A DNA stretch of 57,560 bases, taken from contig NZ_LMKN01000013.1 of NCBI RefSeq assembly GCF_001421535.1, forward strand, positions 104-57,663, written 5' to 3'. The stretch comes from Sphingomonas sp. Leaf20 (GTDB lineage Bacteria > Pseudomonadota > Alphaproteobacteria > Sphingomonadales > Sphingomonadaceae). A model generated the notes under the pieces. It saw only the letters and a list, made by a program, of their open reading frames with translations. It was not told where the DNA came from and did not search any database. A program made the translations under genes and the position numbers. Below, in pieces: positions 25,971 to 35,491 of this stretch. Positions within the stretch are counted from its first letter, which is position 1. Every line of letters begins with the position of its first letter.

Positions 25971-26007
25971 TTACCACCCACAACCATAGATCCAAGAGGA
26001 GCAAAAC

Positions 26008-27171
26008 ATGCGCATCATCGACGTCTGCGAAATCACGCAGCCCATCTCGTCCCCCATCCGCAACGCCTATATCGACTTCAGCAAGATGACCGCCAGCCTC
26101 GTCGCGGTCGTCACCGACGTGGTTCGCGACGGCAAGCGCGTCGTTGGCTACGGGTTCAATTCGAACGGTCGCTATGGCCAGGGCGGACTGATCCGCGAGC
26201 GCTTCCGTGACCGGATACTCGAAGCGGCTCCGGAAAGCCTGCTGGACGACAATCGCGACAATCTCGATCCGCACAAGATTTGGGCGGCAATGATGACCAA
26301 CGAGAAGCCCGGCGGCCACGGCGAACGCTCGGTCGCGGTCGGGACGCTCGACATGGCGATCTGGGATGCGGTCGCGAAGATCGAGGGCAAGCCGCTGTTC
26401 CGCCTGCTGGCCGAGCGCCACGACCGCGAGGCAAACCCACGCGTCTTCGTCTACGCGGCTGGCGGCTATTACTACCCTGGCAAGGACAACAGCCAGCTGT
26501 GTGCGGAGATGCGCGGTTATCTGGATCGCGGCTACAACGTCGTGAAAATGAAGATTGGCGGCGCTTCGATCGACGAAGACCGTGGCCGTATCGAAGCGGT
26601 CTTGAAGGAGATTGGTTCGGAAGCACAGCTCGCCGTGGACGCCAACGGGCGCTTCGACCTCGAGACCGGCATCGCCTACGCCAAGATGCTCCGCGAATAC
26701 CCGCTGTTCTGGTACGAGGAGATCGGCGATCCGCTCGATTACTCGCTGCAGGCGGCGATCTCGGAATATTACCCTGGCCCAATGGCGACCGGCGAAAACC
26801 TGTTCTCGCATCAGGACGCCCGCAACCTGCTGCGTCATGGTGGTATGCGTCCGGATCGCGACTGGCTGCAGTTCGACTGCGCTCTGTCTTACGGGCTGGT
26901 CGAGTATCTGCGCACGCTTGAGGTGCTGAAGCAGTTCGGCTGGTCGCCGTCGCGGTGCATTCCGCATGGCGGTCACCAGATGTCGCTCAACATCGCAGCC
27001 GGCCTCGGGCTTGGTGGCAATGAGAGCTATCCGGACCTGTTCCAGCCCTATGGTGGGTTCCCGGACGGCGTGAAGGTGATCGACGGCCACATCACGATGC
27101 CAGAACTTCCCGGCATTGGCTTCGAGGGCAAGTCCGACCTCATCAAGGTGATGCGCGAACTCGCGGAATGA
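26008..27171 (+). CDS. tarD: D(-)-tartrate dehydratase (enolase superfamily)
   Basis: About 387 residues of the mandelate racemase/enolase superfamily. The sequence follows the Bradyrhizobium D-tartrate dehydratase closely as I recall it (SPIRNAYIDFSKMT, VGYGFNSNGRYGQGG, EKPGGHGERSVAVGTLDMA). The catalytic set is complete and offset by two residues from that enzyme: Lys182 in VVKMKIGG, metal ligands Asp211, Glu237 and Glu263 (AVDANGR, WYEEIGDP, TGENLF) and His320 in CIPHGGHQ. The reaction is Mg2+-dependent dehydration of D-tartrate to oxaloacetate in the cytoplasm (EC 4.2.1.81). GAGGAG precedes the ATG. Neighbours supply uptake (dctA, porin) and oxaloacetate/malate metabolism. Confidence 0.92.
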   Translation: MRIIDVCEITQPISSPIRNAYIDFSKMTASLVAVVTDVVRDGKRVVGYGFNSNGRYGQGGLIRERFRDRILEAAPESLLDDNRDNLDPHKIWAAMMTNEKPGGHGERSVAVGTLDMAIWDAVAKIEGKPLFRLLAERHDREANPRVFVYAAGGYYYPGKDNSQLCAEMRGYLDRGYNVVKMKIGGASIDEDRGRIEAVLKEIGSEAQLAVDANGRFDLETGIAYAKMLREYPLFWYEEIGDPLDYSLQAAISEYYPGPMATGENLFSHQDARNLLRHGGMRPDRDWLQFDCALSYGLVEYLRTLEVLKQFGWSPSRCIPHGGHQMSLNIAAGLGLGGNESYPDLFQPYGGFPDGVKVIDGHITMPELPGIGFEGKSDLIKVMRELAE

Positions 27172-27265
27172 CGTGGGCTCGGCAGGGCGGCACGACTCCG
27201 CCCTGCCGATCTTCCAGCAGACATATGACCGGCTTGGCATTGACCGGTCGGCGGAGAGGTACGGC

Positions 27266-28765
27266 ATGAACCGGCTATCGCTACTGCAGGGCTGCGGCCT
27301 TGCGATCGTAGGCTTGAGCGCCACGCACCACGCTTCCGCACAGGAGCAGCCTCCGTCTCAGGTCGAGGCGCAGAACACGCAGGTGCCGGCGACACCGGTC
27401 GCCACCCCATATCCTGACGCAGCTGCCGGCGACGGCAATACGCAGCAGGGCTACAATCCACTGCGTTGGGCTGAAGATTGGCGCAGCATGCGCGATCCAG
27501 CCAAGCGCGACGACGTCTTCGACCGTTTGAAATACATCCCGATTGGTTCGGACGACGTGTACCTGACCCTGTCGGGCGAACTGCGCACGCGCGTAAACTA
27601 CTTCTCCAACCCGCAAGGCCGCAAGTCCGAGCATCAACGCCAGGACAGCTACCGCATCTTCCTCGGCGCCGACCTCCATCTGGGCGAACATTTCCGTGCG
27701 TACGGCGAACTCGCGCGCGGGCCGATGGATGGCAAGAACATCGGTTCGCCCTCGGGCACGTTGTCGAACAAGCTGCTCGTCCAGCAGGCGTTCGTCGATG
27801 GCACGTGGCAAGTCGGCCAGACCGATGTCGGCGCGCGTGTCGGCCGACAGGTCTTCATCGATGGCTCGAACCTGCTGCTGGCGAACCGCGACAATAACAC
27901 GGTGCAGACCAGCCTGACCGGTGTGCGGGCATGGGCGCGCGGATCGACGCTGCGCGCCGACGTGTTCGACCTTTACTACACAACCTACGGCAATGGCGGC
28001 CTCGGCGATGACCCTGTCGATTGGGGACGCCGCTTCAGCGGGGTTACCGCGGGCATCGTCCTTCCAAAGCATCTGTTCGGTGGCTCGAAGCTGTATCTCG
28101 ACCCGTTCGTCTGGCGTCTGCGCAACCGGGCGGTTACATGGGGCGCCGAGACGGCACGCGAAGAGCGGACCTATGTCGGCGCGCATCTCTGGGGGGAAGC
28201 TGGACCGGTCACGATCGACTGGACCGCCAACCATCAGGGCGGCAGCTATGGCGGCCGGGATCTCGATGCGTGGCAGGTGCTCTTGGCCGGGACGTACCGC
28301 CTTGGCAAAGCGAACACTGCTCCCCGTCTGGGTCTTCACTTCGACTATGCAACGGGTGGCGGTGCCAATGGGCAGGGGAAGCTAAGGAACGCGTTCGCGC
28401 CCTACGGCAACAATATCTACTATAGCTATCAGGGCTATCTGACCCCAACCAACCTGGTCGCTATCGCGCCTAGTATAACCGTCACGCCTGCCAAGACCGT
28501 GCGCGTGACGGGCGAGTACCAGTTCACCTGGCGCGAGACGACGAGCGATGCCGTCTACCGGTCGAACGGGACCCCCTTTGCGGGCACGGCCGGCATGGGC
28601 GGTCGACGGACTGTCGATGTCGCACGGCTACAAACGATCTGGACCGTCAGTCCGCGGCTGTCATTGACCGGCCGTCTTGAGCACGCTTTTGCCAAAAACG
28701 GTCTGACCGCGGCGGGATACCGGGACTCGTCCTACGCCGCCTTGTGGGCGAGCTTTCGCTTCTAA
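27266..28765 (+). CDS. Alginate-export-type outer membrane channel
   Basis: About 499 residues. It has a signal peptide (MNRLSLLQGCGLAIVGLSAT to ASAQ), then a Pro/Ala-rich linker and a predicted beta-barrel. Features are YLTLSGELRTRVNYFSN, FLGADLHLGEHFRAYGELAR, VGARVGRQVFIDGS and a terminal aromatic residue (ALWASFRF), as in PF13372 (AlgE-like) proteins. Barrels of this type serve as selective channels for anionic sugars and acids. Within this operon it probably lets tartrate through the outer membrane. GGAGAGG lies before ATG 27266; an earlier in-frame codon at 27173 would read through the intergenic gap. Confidence 0.83.
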   Translation: MNRLSLLQGCGLAIVGLSATHHASAQEQPPSQVEAQNTQVPATPVATPYPDAAAGDGNTQQGYNPLRWAEDWRSMRDPAKRDDVFDRLKYIPIGSDDVYLTLSGELRTRVNYFSNPQGRKSEHQRQDSYRIFLGADLHLGEHFRAYGELARGPMDGKNIGSPSGTLSNKLLVQQAFVDGTWQVGQTDVGARVGRQVFIDGSNLLLANRDNNTVQTSLTGVRAWARGSTLRADVFDLYYTTYGNGGLGDDPVDWGRRFSGVTAGIVLPKHLFGGSKLYLDPFVWRLRNRAVTWGAETAREERTYVGAHLWGEAGPVTIDWTANHQGGSYGGRDLDAWQVLLAGTYRLGKANTAPRLGLHFDYATGGGANGQGKLRNAFAPYGNNIYYSYQGYLTPTNLVAIAPSITVTPAKTVRVTGEYQFTWRETTSDAVYRSNGTPFAGTAGMGGRRTVDVARLQTIWTVSPRLSLTGRLEHAFAKNGLTAAGYRDSSYAALWASFRF

Positions 28766-28795
28766 CCGGCCAGCAGAACGCAGGAAATTGACCTT

Positions 28796-31075
28796 ATGAG
28801 CATCGACGACGACTTCCGGCAGGCAGCGCTCGATTACCACCGCTTTCCCGTTCCGGGGAAGCTCGGCGTTCACGCCACCAAGCGCATGGAAACGCAGCGT
28901 GATCTCGCGCTGGCCTACTCGCCTGGCGTCGCCGCTGCCTGCGAGGCAATCGCCGCCGACCCGATTACCGCGCGCGACTGTACCGCGCGCGGCAACCTCG
29001 TCGGCGTGGTGACCAACGGCACGGCGGTGCTTGGACTGGGCAACATCGGCCCCCTCGCATCCAAGCCGGTGATGGAGGGTAAGTCCGTCCTGTTCCGTAA
29101 GTTCGCGGGCATCGACTCTTTCGACATCGAGGTCGATGCGACCGATCCCAAGGCATTCTGCGATGCTGTGGCCGCGCTCGAGCCGACATTCGGCGGAATC
29201 AACCTCGAGGACATCAAAGCGCCCGAGTGCTTCGCGATCGAAGCCGAACTCCGGCGCCGCATGAACATCCCTGTGTTCCACGACGACCAGCACGGCACCG
29301 CGATCGTCGTGGCGGCAGCCGTTCGCAATGCTTTGCTGCTCCAGGACAAGGCGATCGAGGATGCAAAGCTGGTAACCTCCGGCGCGGGCGCTGCGGCCCT
29401 TGCCTGCGTGGATCTGCTTGTCGCACTCGGGCTGCCGGTCGAGAACGTCACGCTCACCGACATCGAGGGCGTCATCCACGCTGGGCGCAGCGGCATGCTG
29501 CCCAACATGGCGCGCTATGCCCGGCAGACCGATGCCCGTCTGCTGGCCGACGTCATCGCCGGCGCGGATATCTTCCTTGGCCTTTCTGCGCCCGGCGTCT
29601 TTCGCCCGGAGTGGTTGCCGCTTCTAGCGCCCAGGCCGATTATCCTCGCTATGGCCAACCCCGAACCCGAAATCCGGCCGGATTTGGTACGTGCCCAGCG
29701 ACCGGATGCCATCATCGCCACCGGCCGCTCGGACTTTCCCAATCAGGTCAACAACCTGTTGTGCTTCCCCTACATCTTCCGCGGTGCGCTCGACTGCCAG
29801 GCGACCGAGATCAACGAGGCGATGAAGGTCGCCGCGGTCGAGGCAATAGCCGGTCTGGCGCGCATGGAGCCGGATGAGGTGGTGGCGAACGCCTATGGCG
29901 GCGAACCGCTGTTGTTCGGGCCGGATCATATCATTCCAAAGCCGTTCGATCCCCGGCTCATCCTGGAGGTCGCGCCGGCGGTTGCCGAAGCCGCGGCGCG
30001 AACCGGCGTCGCGCTCGCGCCGATCACCGACATGACCGCCTATCGCAGCAGTCTCGCCCGACACGCCTATCGTTCGACGCAATTGATGATGCCGGTCTTC
30101 GAGGCAGCGCGCACGCGGTCGCAACGGGTCGCCTATGCTGCAGGCGAGGCCGATGCCGTCCTGCGCGCGGCGCAGATCGTCGTCGACGAGCGGTTGGCCC
30201 ACCCCGTCCTGGTCGGGCGACCCGGCATCATCGAACCGGCCATCACGCGTCTGGGTCTGCGCATCCGCCCCGGCGTCGATGTCGAGATATTCGATCCAAC
30301 CGGTGTCGAGGACGTGCATGCACGGCTGGGCGACGCGTATTGCGACTTGGTCGAGCGCCGCGGCGTACCTCCCGCTGCTGCACGCAAGCGTGTCCGGCAA
30401 CAACCCAGCGTTACCGCAGCGATGTTGCTACGCCTGGGGCTGGTCGATGCTGCGCTGTGTGGCACGCCGGCCGACTGGTGGGAGGAAACCCGGCAGGTTC
30501 TGGAGATAATCCCCCGATTGCCGAGCGCGACCCGCGCCTATGCGCTGACCGGGCTGATCCACGATGGCGGCACGTTGTTTTTCGCCGACACGCATCTCAA
30601 TCCCGATCCGACCGCCGAGCAGATCGCGGAGCTGACGTTGATGGCGGCTGACCAGATCCGCCGCTTCGGGATCGTGCCCGCAGCGGCATTGCTGTCGCAT
30701 TCCAATTTCGGGGCGTCGGGCTCGCCTAGCGCCCGCAAGATGCGCGATGCTCTGGCGATTGTGCGGCAACAGGCGCCCGATCTCGCCATCGATGGCGAGA
30801 TGCATGCCGACAGTGCGCTCAACGCCGCGATCCGGGCAAGAAGCGTCAGTCGATCGACGCTCGACGGGGCAGCCAATCTTCTGGTCATGTCGTCGCTCGA
30901 CACCGCCAACGTTGCACTGACGCTCGCGACGTCGATCACCCGTGGGCTGCCAGTCGGCCCAATGCTGCTCGGCATGTCAAAACCTGTGCACGTCCTCGTT
31001 TCTTCGACGACAACGCGCGGCATCGTCAACATGACGGCCTTGGTTGCCAGCGACAGCGTGCAGGTGGACGCTTGA
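28796..31075 (+). CDS. maeB: NADP-dependent malic enzyme with C-terminal PTA-like domain
   Basis: About 759 residues, the normal size of hybrid malic enzymes. Residues 1-430 form the malic enzyme part: LALAYSPGVAAACEAIA, VLGLGNIGPLASKPVMEGK, the metal site NIPVFHDDQHGTAIVV and the Rossmann loop SGAGAAALACVDLL. The remainder is a phosphotransacetylase-like domain (LVGRPGIIEPAITRLGL to DGAANLLVMSSLDTANVALT) that in this class is regulatory, not catalytic. The enzyme decarboxylates malate, and often oxaloacetate, to pyruvate with NADPH formation. In the tartrate operon it offers a route from oxaloacetate/malate to pyruvate. It starts 30 bp after the porin stop with AGGAAA upstream. Confidence 0.92.
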   Translation: MSIDDDFRQAALDYHRFPVPGKLGVHATKRMETQRDLALAYSPGVAAACEAIAADPITARDCTARGNLVGVVTNGTAVLGLGNIGPLASKPVMEGKSVLFRKFAGIDSFDIEVDATDPKAFCDAVAALEPTFGGINLEDIKAPECFAIEAELRRRMNIPVFHDDQHGTAIVVAAAVRNALLLQDKAIEDAKLVTSGAGAAALACVDLLVALGLPVENVTLTDIEGVIHAGRSGMLPNMARYARQTDARLLADVIAGADIFLGLSAPGVFRPEWLPLLAPRPIILAMANPEPEIRPDLVRAQRPDAIIATGRSDFPNQVNNLLCFPYIFRGALDCQATEINEAMKVAAVEAIAGLARMEPDEVVANAYGGEPLLFGPDHIIPKPFDPRLILEVAPAVAEAAARTGVALAPITDMTAYRSSLARHAYRSTQLMMPVFEAARTRSQRVAYAAGEADAVLRAAQIVVDERLAHPVLVGRPGIIEPAITRLGLRIRPGVDVEIFDPTGVEDVHARLGDAYCDLVERRGVPPAAARKRVRQQPSVTAAMLLRLGLVDAALCGTPADWWEETRQVLEIIPRLPSATRAYALTGLIHDGGTLFFADTHLNPDPTAEQIAELTLMAADQIRRFGIVPAAALLSHSNFGASGSPSARKMRDALAIVRQQAPDLAIDGEMHADSALNAAIRARSVSRSTLDGAANLLVMSSLDTANVALTLATSITRGLPVGPMLLGMSKPVHVLVSSTTTRGIVNMTALVASDSVQVDA

Positions 31076-31098
31076 GGCAGGAACAGGAACGTCTTCGG

Positions 31099-31887
31099 AT
31101 GCAATATGCGGCTTCAGGCATCGCCGACGCCTTCGTCGCGGCTCGTCGCGATGGCACGGCTATGTCGGCCTATCCCGGCGGGCTACCGCAAACGCTGGCC
31201 GACGCCTACGCTATTCAGGCGCTCGCTATCGATCGATGGTCAGACGCGATCGGCGGGTGGAAGGTCGCTCGGATCAATGATCCCTGGCGGGAGCGGTTGC
31301 ACGCCGACCGGTATATCGGCCCGATATTCGCCCGGACGATCGTCGATGCCGGTTTCGTCTCCAAGGTCCCGGCATACGAAGGCGGAAGTGCAGCGTTCGA
31401 GGCGGAAATCGCGCTTGTCGTAGGCAGCGATACTGATCCCGAACGGCTGTCATGGTCGCTCGAAGATGCACGATCGCTGATCACCGACGCGCGTCTCGTG
31501 ATCGAGGCGGCAAGCAGCCCCCTCGCCTCGATTGCTACGCTTGGCCCCCTCGCCGCCATTACTGCGTTCGGGAACAACAGCGGACTGATCCGGGGACCAT
31601 CTGTCGATCTCAATTCGCTACCAGGTGGGTTTGCGGAGGTGACCATCGATGGTATGTCCGTCGGCCGATCGCCGCTTTGGGGCGATCCTGATGGACCGCT
31701 ACCGGCATTCGTTTTCGCGCTCGAACGTGCGGCTTCACTTGGCTATCCGTTGAAGCGGGGCCAGATTGTCAGCACTGGCGCGTTGACCGGTGTCCATAGG
31801 GTAGTCATCGGTCAGATGTGCTCGGCCCGATTTGGCAACCTCGCTACGATCGACTGCGTTGTAACATCACGGCCAGCGAACCAATAA
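31099..31887 (+). CDS. FAH-superfamily hydratase/decarboxylase-like enzyme
   Basis: About 262 residues related to 2-oxopent-4-enoate hydratase (MhpD-type) and 4-oxalocrotonate decarboxylase. The family signatures are IGGWKVARINDPWRERLHAD, AYEGGSAAFEAEIALVVG with the metal-binding Glu-x-Glu, and LKRGQIVSTGALTGVHRVV. No catechol pathway genes are present. Because the operon produces oxaloacetate, and FAH-superfamily members such as FAHD1 and bacterial Cg1458-type enzymes decarboxylate oxaloacetate, this protein may do the same here; that is inference. An upstream TTG at 31072 overlaps the maeB stop; ATG 31099 has GGAAC upstream. Confidence 0.75.
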   Translation: MQYAASGIADAFVAARRDGTAMSAYPGGLPQTLADAYAIQALAIDRWSDAIGGWKVARINDPWRERLHADRYIGPIFARTIVDAGFVSKVPAYEGGSAAFEAEIALVVGSDTDPERLSWSLEDARSLITDARLVIEAASSPLASIATLGPLAAITAFGNNSGLIRGPSVDLNSLPGGFAEVTIDGMSVGRSPLWGDPDGPLPAFVFALERAASLGYPLKRGQIVSTGALTGVHRVVIGQMCSARFGNLATIDCVVTSRPANQ

Positions 31888-32319
31888 ATCGCGATTACAA
31901 AGAGCCCGGCCGTGGCGGTACTCTACCTCCAGCTTAAATCGGACACCTGGCAAACCTAAAGCTTCTCGAAATCGCATTCCTTTTGGGAAGCCGGTAGCGG
32001 CCCAATGTCTGCTATCGTCCCTCACCTTTCCAAAAGCTGATTGTCAGCTTTCCTCTTCAATGTTGCCATTTAGCGGCCCGATGTGTGGCAAACCGGATCG
32101 TAATCACTGTTGTGCGACAAACAGGTGATTTCGGACACTAGCTTCTCGATCGTCGCAAAACGTCGTCGCCAACCCTGATTGGCGACTACCGTCTGTTTTC
32201 CGACAGAGCGTGACGCGTATATTGAAGGCGGTCGGACCGCTTACGACCAGGTGCGGACATTCATCTTTGTTATTGCCTAGCGAACCTAGTTATTTGCGTG
32301 CGACGAGCGGGCGTCCACA
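31888..32319. other. Intergenic region with dispersed-repeat motifs
   Basis: No gene is visible in these 432 bp. They contain CGACAAACAGGTG (about 32115-32127), which recurs at about 43444-43456, and GTGCGGACATTCA (about 32251-32263), close to GTGCGGACGTTCA at about 43566-43578. ATGTCTGCT near 32004 resembles ATGTCCGCTTTC at 7409 and 43832. These look like remnants of a genome-wide intergenic repeat family. Confidence 0.45.
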
Positions 32320-33775
32320 ATGGTTTCCCCACCTGGCGACTTGCGCCATTCCTTCCATCCCGATGACCAGATAGCAACTCGTGAGGCCTATGAAGACGCG
32401 AGCAATCCTAAATCGCGCGCGTTCTATGACGTTGAATATCGGACGGTCGGCAAGGAAGACGGCATTATCCGTTGGGTTGCCGCCAAAGGCCGCGGCCTGT
32501 TCAACGCTGATGGGGATTGCACCCGGGTAATTGGCACAGCCATCGATATCACCGAACGCAAGCGGGTTGAAGAACAGCTCCGCGAACTGAACGAGACGCT
32601 CGAAACCCGTGTAGCCGAACGCACGGCGAAACTGCAGGAAGCTGAAGACGCTTTGCGTCAAAGTCAAAAAATGGAGGCGATGGGAAGCCTCACAGGTGGT
32701 GTTGCCCATGACTTCAACAATCTGCTGACGCCGATCGTCGGTGCGCTCGATCTGCTCCAGCGCAAAGGGGTGGGAGGGGAGCGGGCGCAACGGCTAATCG
32801 CCGGCGCGATCCACTCCGCCGACCGCGCCAAGACGCTCGTCCAGCGACTTCTCGCATTTGCGCGGCGTCAGCCGCTCCAACCGGTCGCAGTCGACATCGC
32901 GGGTCTTGTCGAAGGAATGGCGGAGCTTCTCGCAAGCACGACCGGGCCACAGGTCCACGTCGTCGTAGACGTGGCAAAGGACTTACCGCCAGCGAACGCT
33001 GATCCGAACCAACTAGAGATGGCGCTGTTGAACCTCGGCGTAAATGCCCGCGACGCGATGCCGGATGGCGGCACGCTACGGATCAGTGCCACACGTGATA
33101 GCGTTCGTGCTCCGCGCGGCACACTAAAGCTCGGACACTATGTCCGGCTTTCGGTTGCAGATACTGGTTTCGGGATGGATGAAGCAACGCTCGCGCGGGC
33201 TGCCGAGCCGTTCTTTTCGACAAAGGGCGTCGGTAAGGGCACCGGTCTTGGACTGTCGATGGCACATGGTTTGGCAGCGCAGCTGGGAGGCGCTCTTACC
33301 ATCCAAAGTCGGCAGGGAGCGGGTACGAACATTGAGCTTTGGTTGCCTATCAGTGCGGCCGTTCTCGTCGACGGGGGGGGGCGCCCAATTTCCTTCCGCA
33401 CTCGGTCAGGCGTCCGGAGTTGTACTCCTTGTCGATGACGAAGAGGTGGTACGAGCCAGCACTGCCGATATGCTCGAAGAACTCGGTTATGAGGTGCGGC
33501 AGGCGGAGTCGGGTGAAGAGGCGATGAGGCGAGTTGCCGAAGGCCTGGTGCCTGACCTGTTGATCACCGATCATCTTATGCCGGGGATGACTGGGGTGGA
33601 CCTTGCCTGTGCTTTGCGAGAAACGAATCCGGACCTTTCGGTGCTGATCGTGTCGGGATACGCGGAAGCAGAAGGTATTGCACCAAACCTGCCCCGTCTC
33701 ACTAAGCCATTTAGAAGCGCGGAACTGGAAGCAAGCTTGGCCGCCATTACGACCAGTCGTTCGCGAACGTCTTAA
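32320..33775 (+). pseudogene. Hybrid sensor histidine kinase, frameshifted at a G9 tract
   Basis: Three parts are readable. (1) The C-terminal half of a PAS domain (SFHPDDQ to VIGTAIDITERK), starting abruptly, so the sensor end may be truncated. (2) A coiled coil, then the kinase: GSLTGGVAHDFNNLLTPIVG with phospho-His130, N box LGVNARDAMPDGG, G1 VADTGFGMD and G2 GTGLGLSMAHGLAAQLGG. The frame ends at 33438. (3) A CheY-like receiver in the next frame: VVLLVDDEEVV, phospho-acceptor Asp in LLITDHLMPGM, Lys in LTKPF, ending at 33775. A run of nine G at 33373-33381 lies at the switch; eight G would make one continuous frame. It is a broken gene, a phase-variable one, or an error at the homopolymer. 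Confidence 0.85.
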
Positions 33776-33946
33776 TAGGTGCTGGCCGAGCACCCGTAAC
33801 TGACCTCGCCTTTTTCTAACTTCATTCCCACCGACTTAATGGGGGCCGTTAAACGTTACGATCGGAAATCCGGTTGCTCAGGATGCCAAATTGAAGTTGT
33901 TACAACGCGTCCGGCCAACAGGCGGAAGGATCCCATTCGCGGACTG

Positions 33947-34282
33947 TCACAACGGTCGTGAGCGAGCCGCAAACCAGCCGGTAAAAGCTGAGATTGCGAC
34001 AGCCGGCACAGCGAGGACGCATGTCATTGCCAGGCCGATTACCCAGAGCGAGCTAGTCCCGGCGTTGAGCCATATCACAGGAAGCTGGGCAAACGTCAGG
34101 ATGACTCCTGCCATCCATCCCCTCGTCTTGAACGCTGCTCCTGTTAGCGCAGCTAAGCCCAACGAGACGGGGTACCAGAGACGCCAGTAGGCGTCGGCAT
34201 CCCATGGTTCCGCCGCGCCTGTCACCCAGCAGACGAAAAGCCAGTACAGGACACCGGATACTAGCAAGACGGGTATCTTCAT
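33947..34282 (-). CDS. Small integral membrane protein, unknown function
   Basis: About 111 residues starting MKIPVLLVSGVLYWLFVCWV. Hydropathy by eye gives about four membrane helices (SLGLAALTGAAFKT, GWMAGVILTFAQLPVIWLNA, LWVIGLAMTCVLAVPAVAIS) and a short basic tail. I do not recognise a family. No strong ribosome binding site precedes the ATG. It is downstream of the GGDEF gene in the same orientation, 83 bp away, and may share its transcript. Confidence 0.55.
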   Translation of the reverse strand: MKIPVLLVSGVLYWLFVCWVTGAAEPWDADAYWRLWYPVSLGLAALTGAAFKTRGWMAGVILTFAQLPVIWLNAGTSSLWVIGLAMTCVLAVPAVAISAFTGWFAARSRPL

Positions 34283-34365
34283 CAGTCCGGTGGTGATCGG
34301 CCAATTGTCACATGCAAAATGCCTGAATCCTATTCGCGCCAACCAGGTGCCGGGGTCAAAGCAGA

Positions 34366-35358
34366 TTATCGCGGCTCACCAACCAAACTTTGGATATGGG
34401 CACTGTTGCCTGCAATAGCGGCCGTGCCTCGCTGCATCCGCTTCGCGCGGTACAGAGCCTCGTCTGCCTCCTTGAGCAACGAAGCCCGATCGACATAACT
34501 TGCGCCATAGACACACGCTCCGATTGTCGCGGACACCGTTATAACGCTACAGTCGTCAGGCACGGCGTAGCGTAGGTCTGCGAGCAATCGCGCAATGTCT
34601 TGGACGAGTTCTTCCTGCGTACGCCGTCCACGTAGGATCAGAACGAACTCGTCCCCGCCCAGTCGGCCGATGAAGTGATCGCCCAGATACTGTACTGCTT
34701 GCAGCTTGGCGGCCATCACCTGCAAAACCTTGTCCCCTGTCGCATGGCCAAGCCGGTCGTTGACCTCCTTGAACCGATTCAGATCGATGATTGCGATGGC
34801 AAGCGGTGCACCTTCCCGGGCGCGATCAAGCGCCAGCTGTAGGTTCTCTTTGCTGGTCCGGCGCGCCTCAAGCAGCGCTTCGACGACCCGCGCCATACCG
34901 GCGAGTATCTCCAGCTTTTCGCGAGTCGGATCCTGCGGTTTGTCGTCAGCCACGCACAAGGTGCCGATCGGCAGCGCGGCACCTCCTCCTGGTGGTGTCA
35001 CTCGCAACGGCACGCCTGCATAGAAACGCACAAAGGGTGTTTCCACGACCATAGGATTGGTTGCAAAGCGCAGGTCTTTGCGCGTGTCCGCGATGACGAG
35101 CAGATCGTCGGCCGCGATTGTATGGGTGCAAAAAGACACATCTCGTGGTGTCTCGCTAGCCTCAAGGCCGCACGCTGCCTTGAACCACTGCCGGTCCGCG
35201 TCAACTAACGAAACGAAAGCGAACTTGCAGCCAAAGAGGTGCCGCGCCCCTGCAGCGATGGCGTCGAACTCGGCTTCAGGGGGAGTGTCGAGCATATCGA
35301 GAGCACGAAGCGCGTCCAGCCGCGCTATCTCGTCGACTATGCCGGTTATGTTTACCAT
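34366..35358 (-). CDS. GAF-GGDEF diguanylate cyclase
   Basis: About 330 residues. The N-terminal GAF domain contains ARLDALRALDMLDTPPEAEF, FAFVSLVDADRQWFKA and GTLCVADDKPQD. The GGDEF domain follows with IAIIDLNRFKEVNDRLGHAT and the active-site signature RLGGDEFVLIL, which is intact, so cyclic-di-GMP synthesis from two GTP is expected. No RxxD inhibitory site stands out five residues before the signature. Starts at 35388 (MPTSLM) and 35373 are also possible; none has a clear ribosome binding site. No transmembrane segment is seen, so it is cytosolic. Two tiny genes diverge from it. Confidence 0.9.
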   Translation of the reverse strand: MVNITGIVDEIARLDALRALDMLDTPPEAEFDAIAAGARHLFGCKFAFVSLVDADRQWFKAACGLEASETPRDVSFCTHTIAADDLLVIADTRKDLRFATNPMVVETPFVRFYAGVPLRVTPPGGGAALPIGTLCVADDKPQDPTREKLEILAGMARVVEALLEARRTSKENLQLALDRAREGAPLAIAIIDLNRFKEVNDRLGHATGDKVLQVMAAKLQAVQYLGDHFIGRLGGDEFVLILRGRRTQEELVQDIARLLADLRYAVPDDCSVITVSATIGACVYGASYVDRASLLKEADEALYRAKRMQRGTAAIAGNSAHIQSLVGEPR

Positions 35359-35491
35359 GGGGGACGGTAGCATAAGTGAAGTTGGCATCGGGTTAACGGC
35401 ATGTACAGGGTCGGTACATCGCCGCGACTCGCTAATGGCATGGCGGCGACTGAGAGACGCTGGAGCGCTCTCGCTTGATAGGAGCATAAAC

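Noticed and set aside
31072..31098. TTG start of the FAH-like gene overlapping maeB
   Set aside because: The extra residues RQEQERLR are not family-like, and ATG 31099 has a better-placed site.
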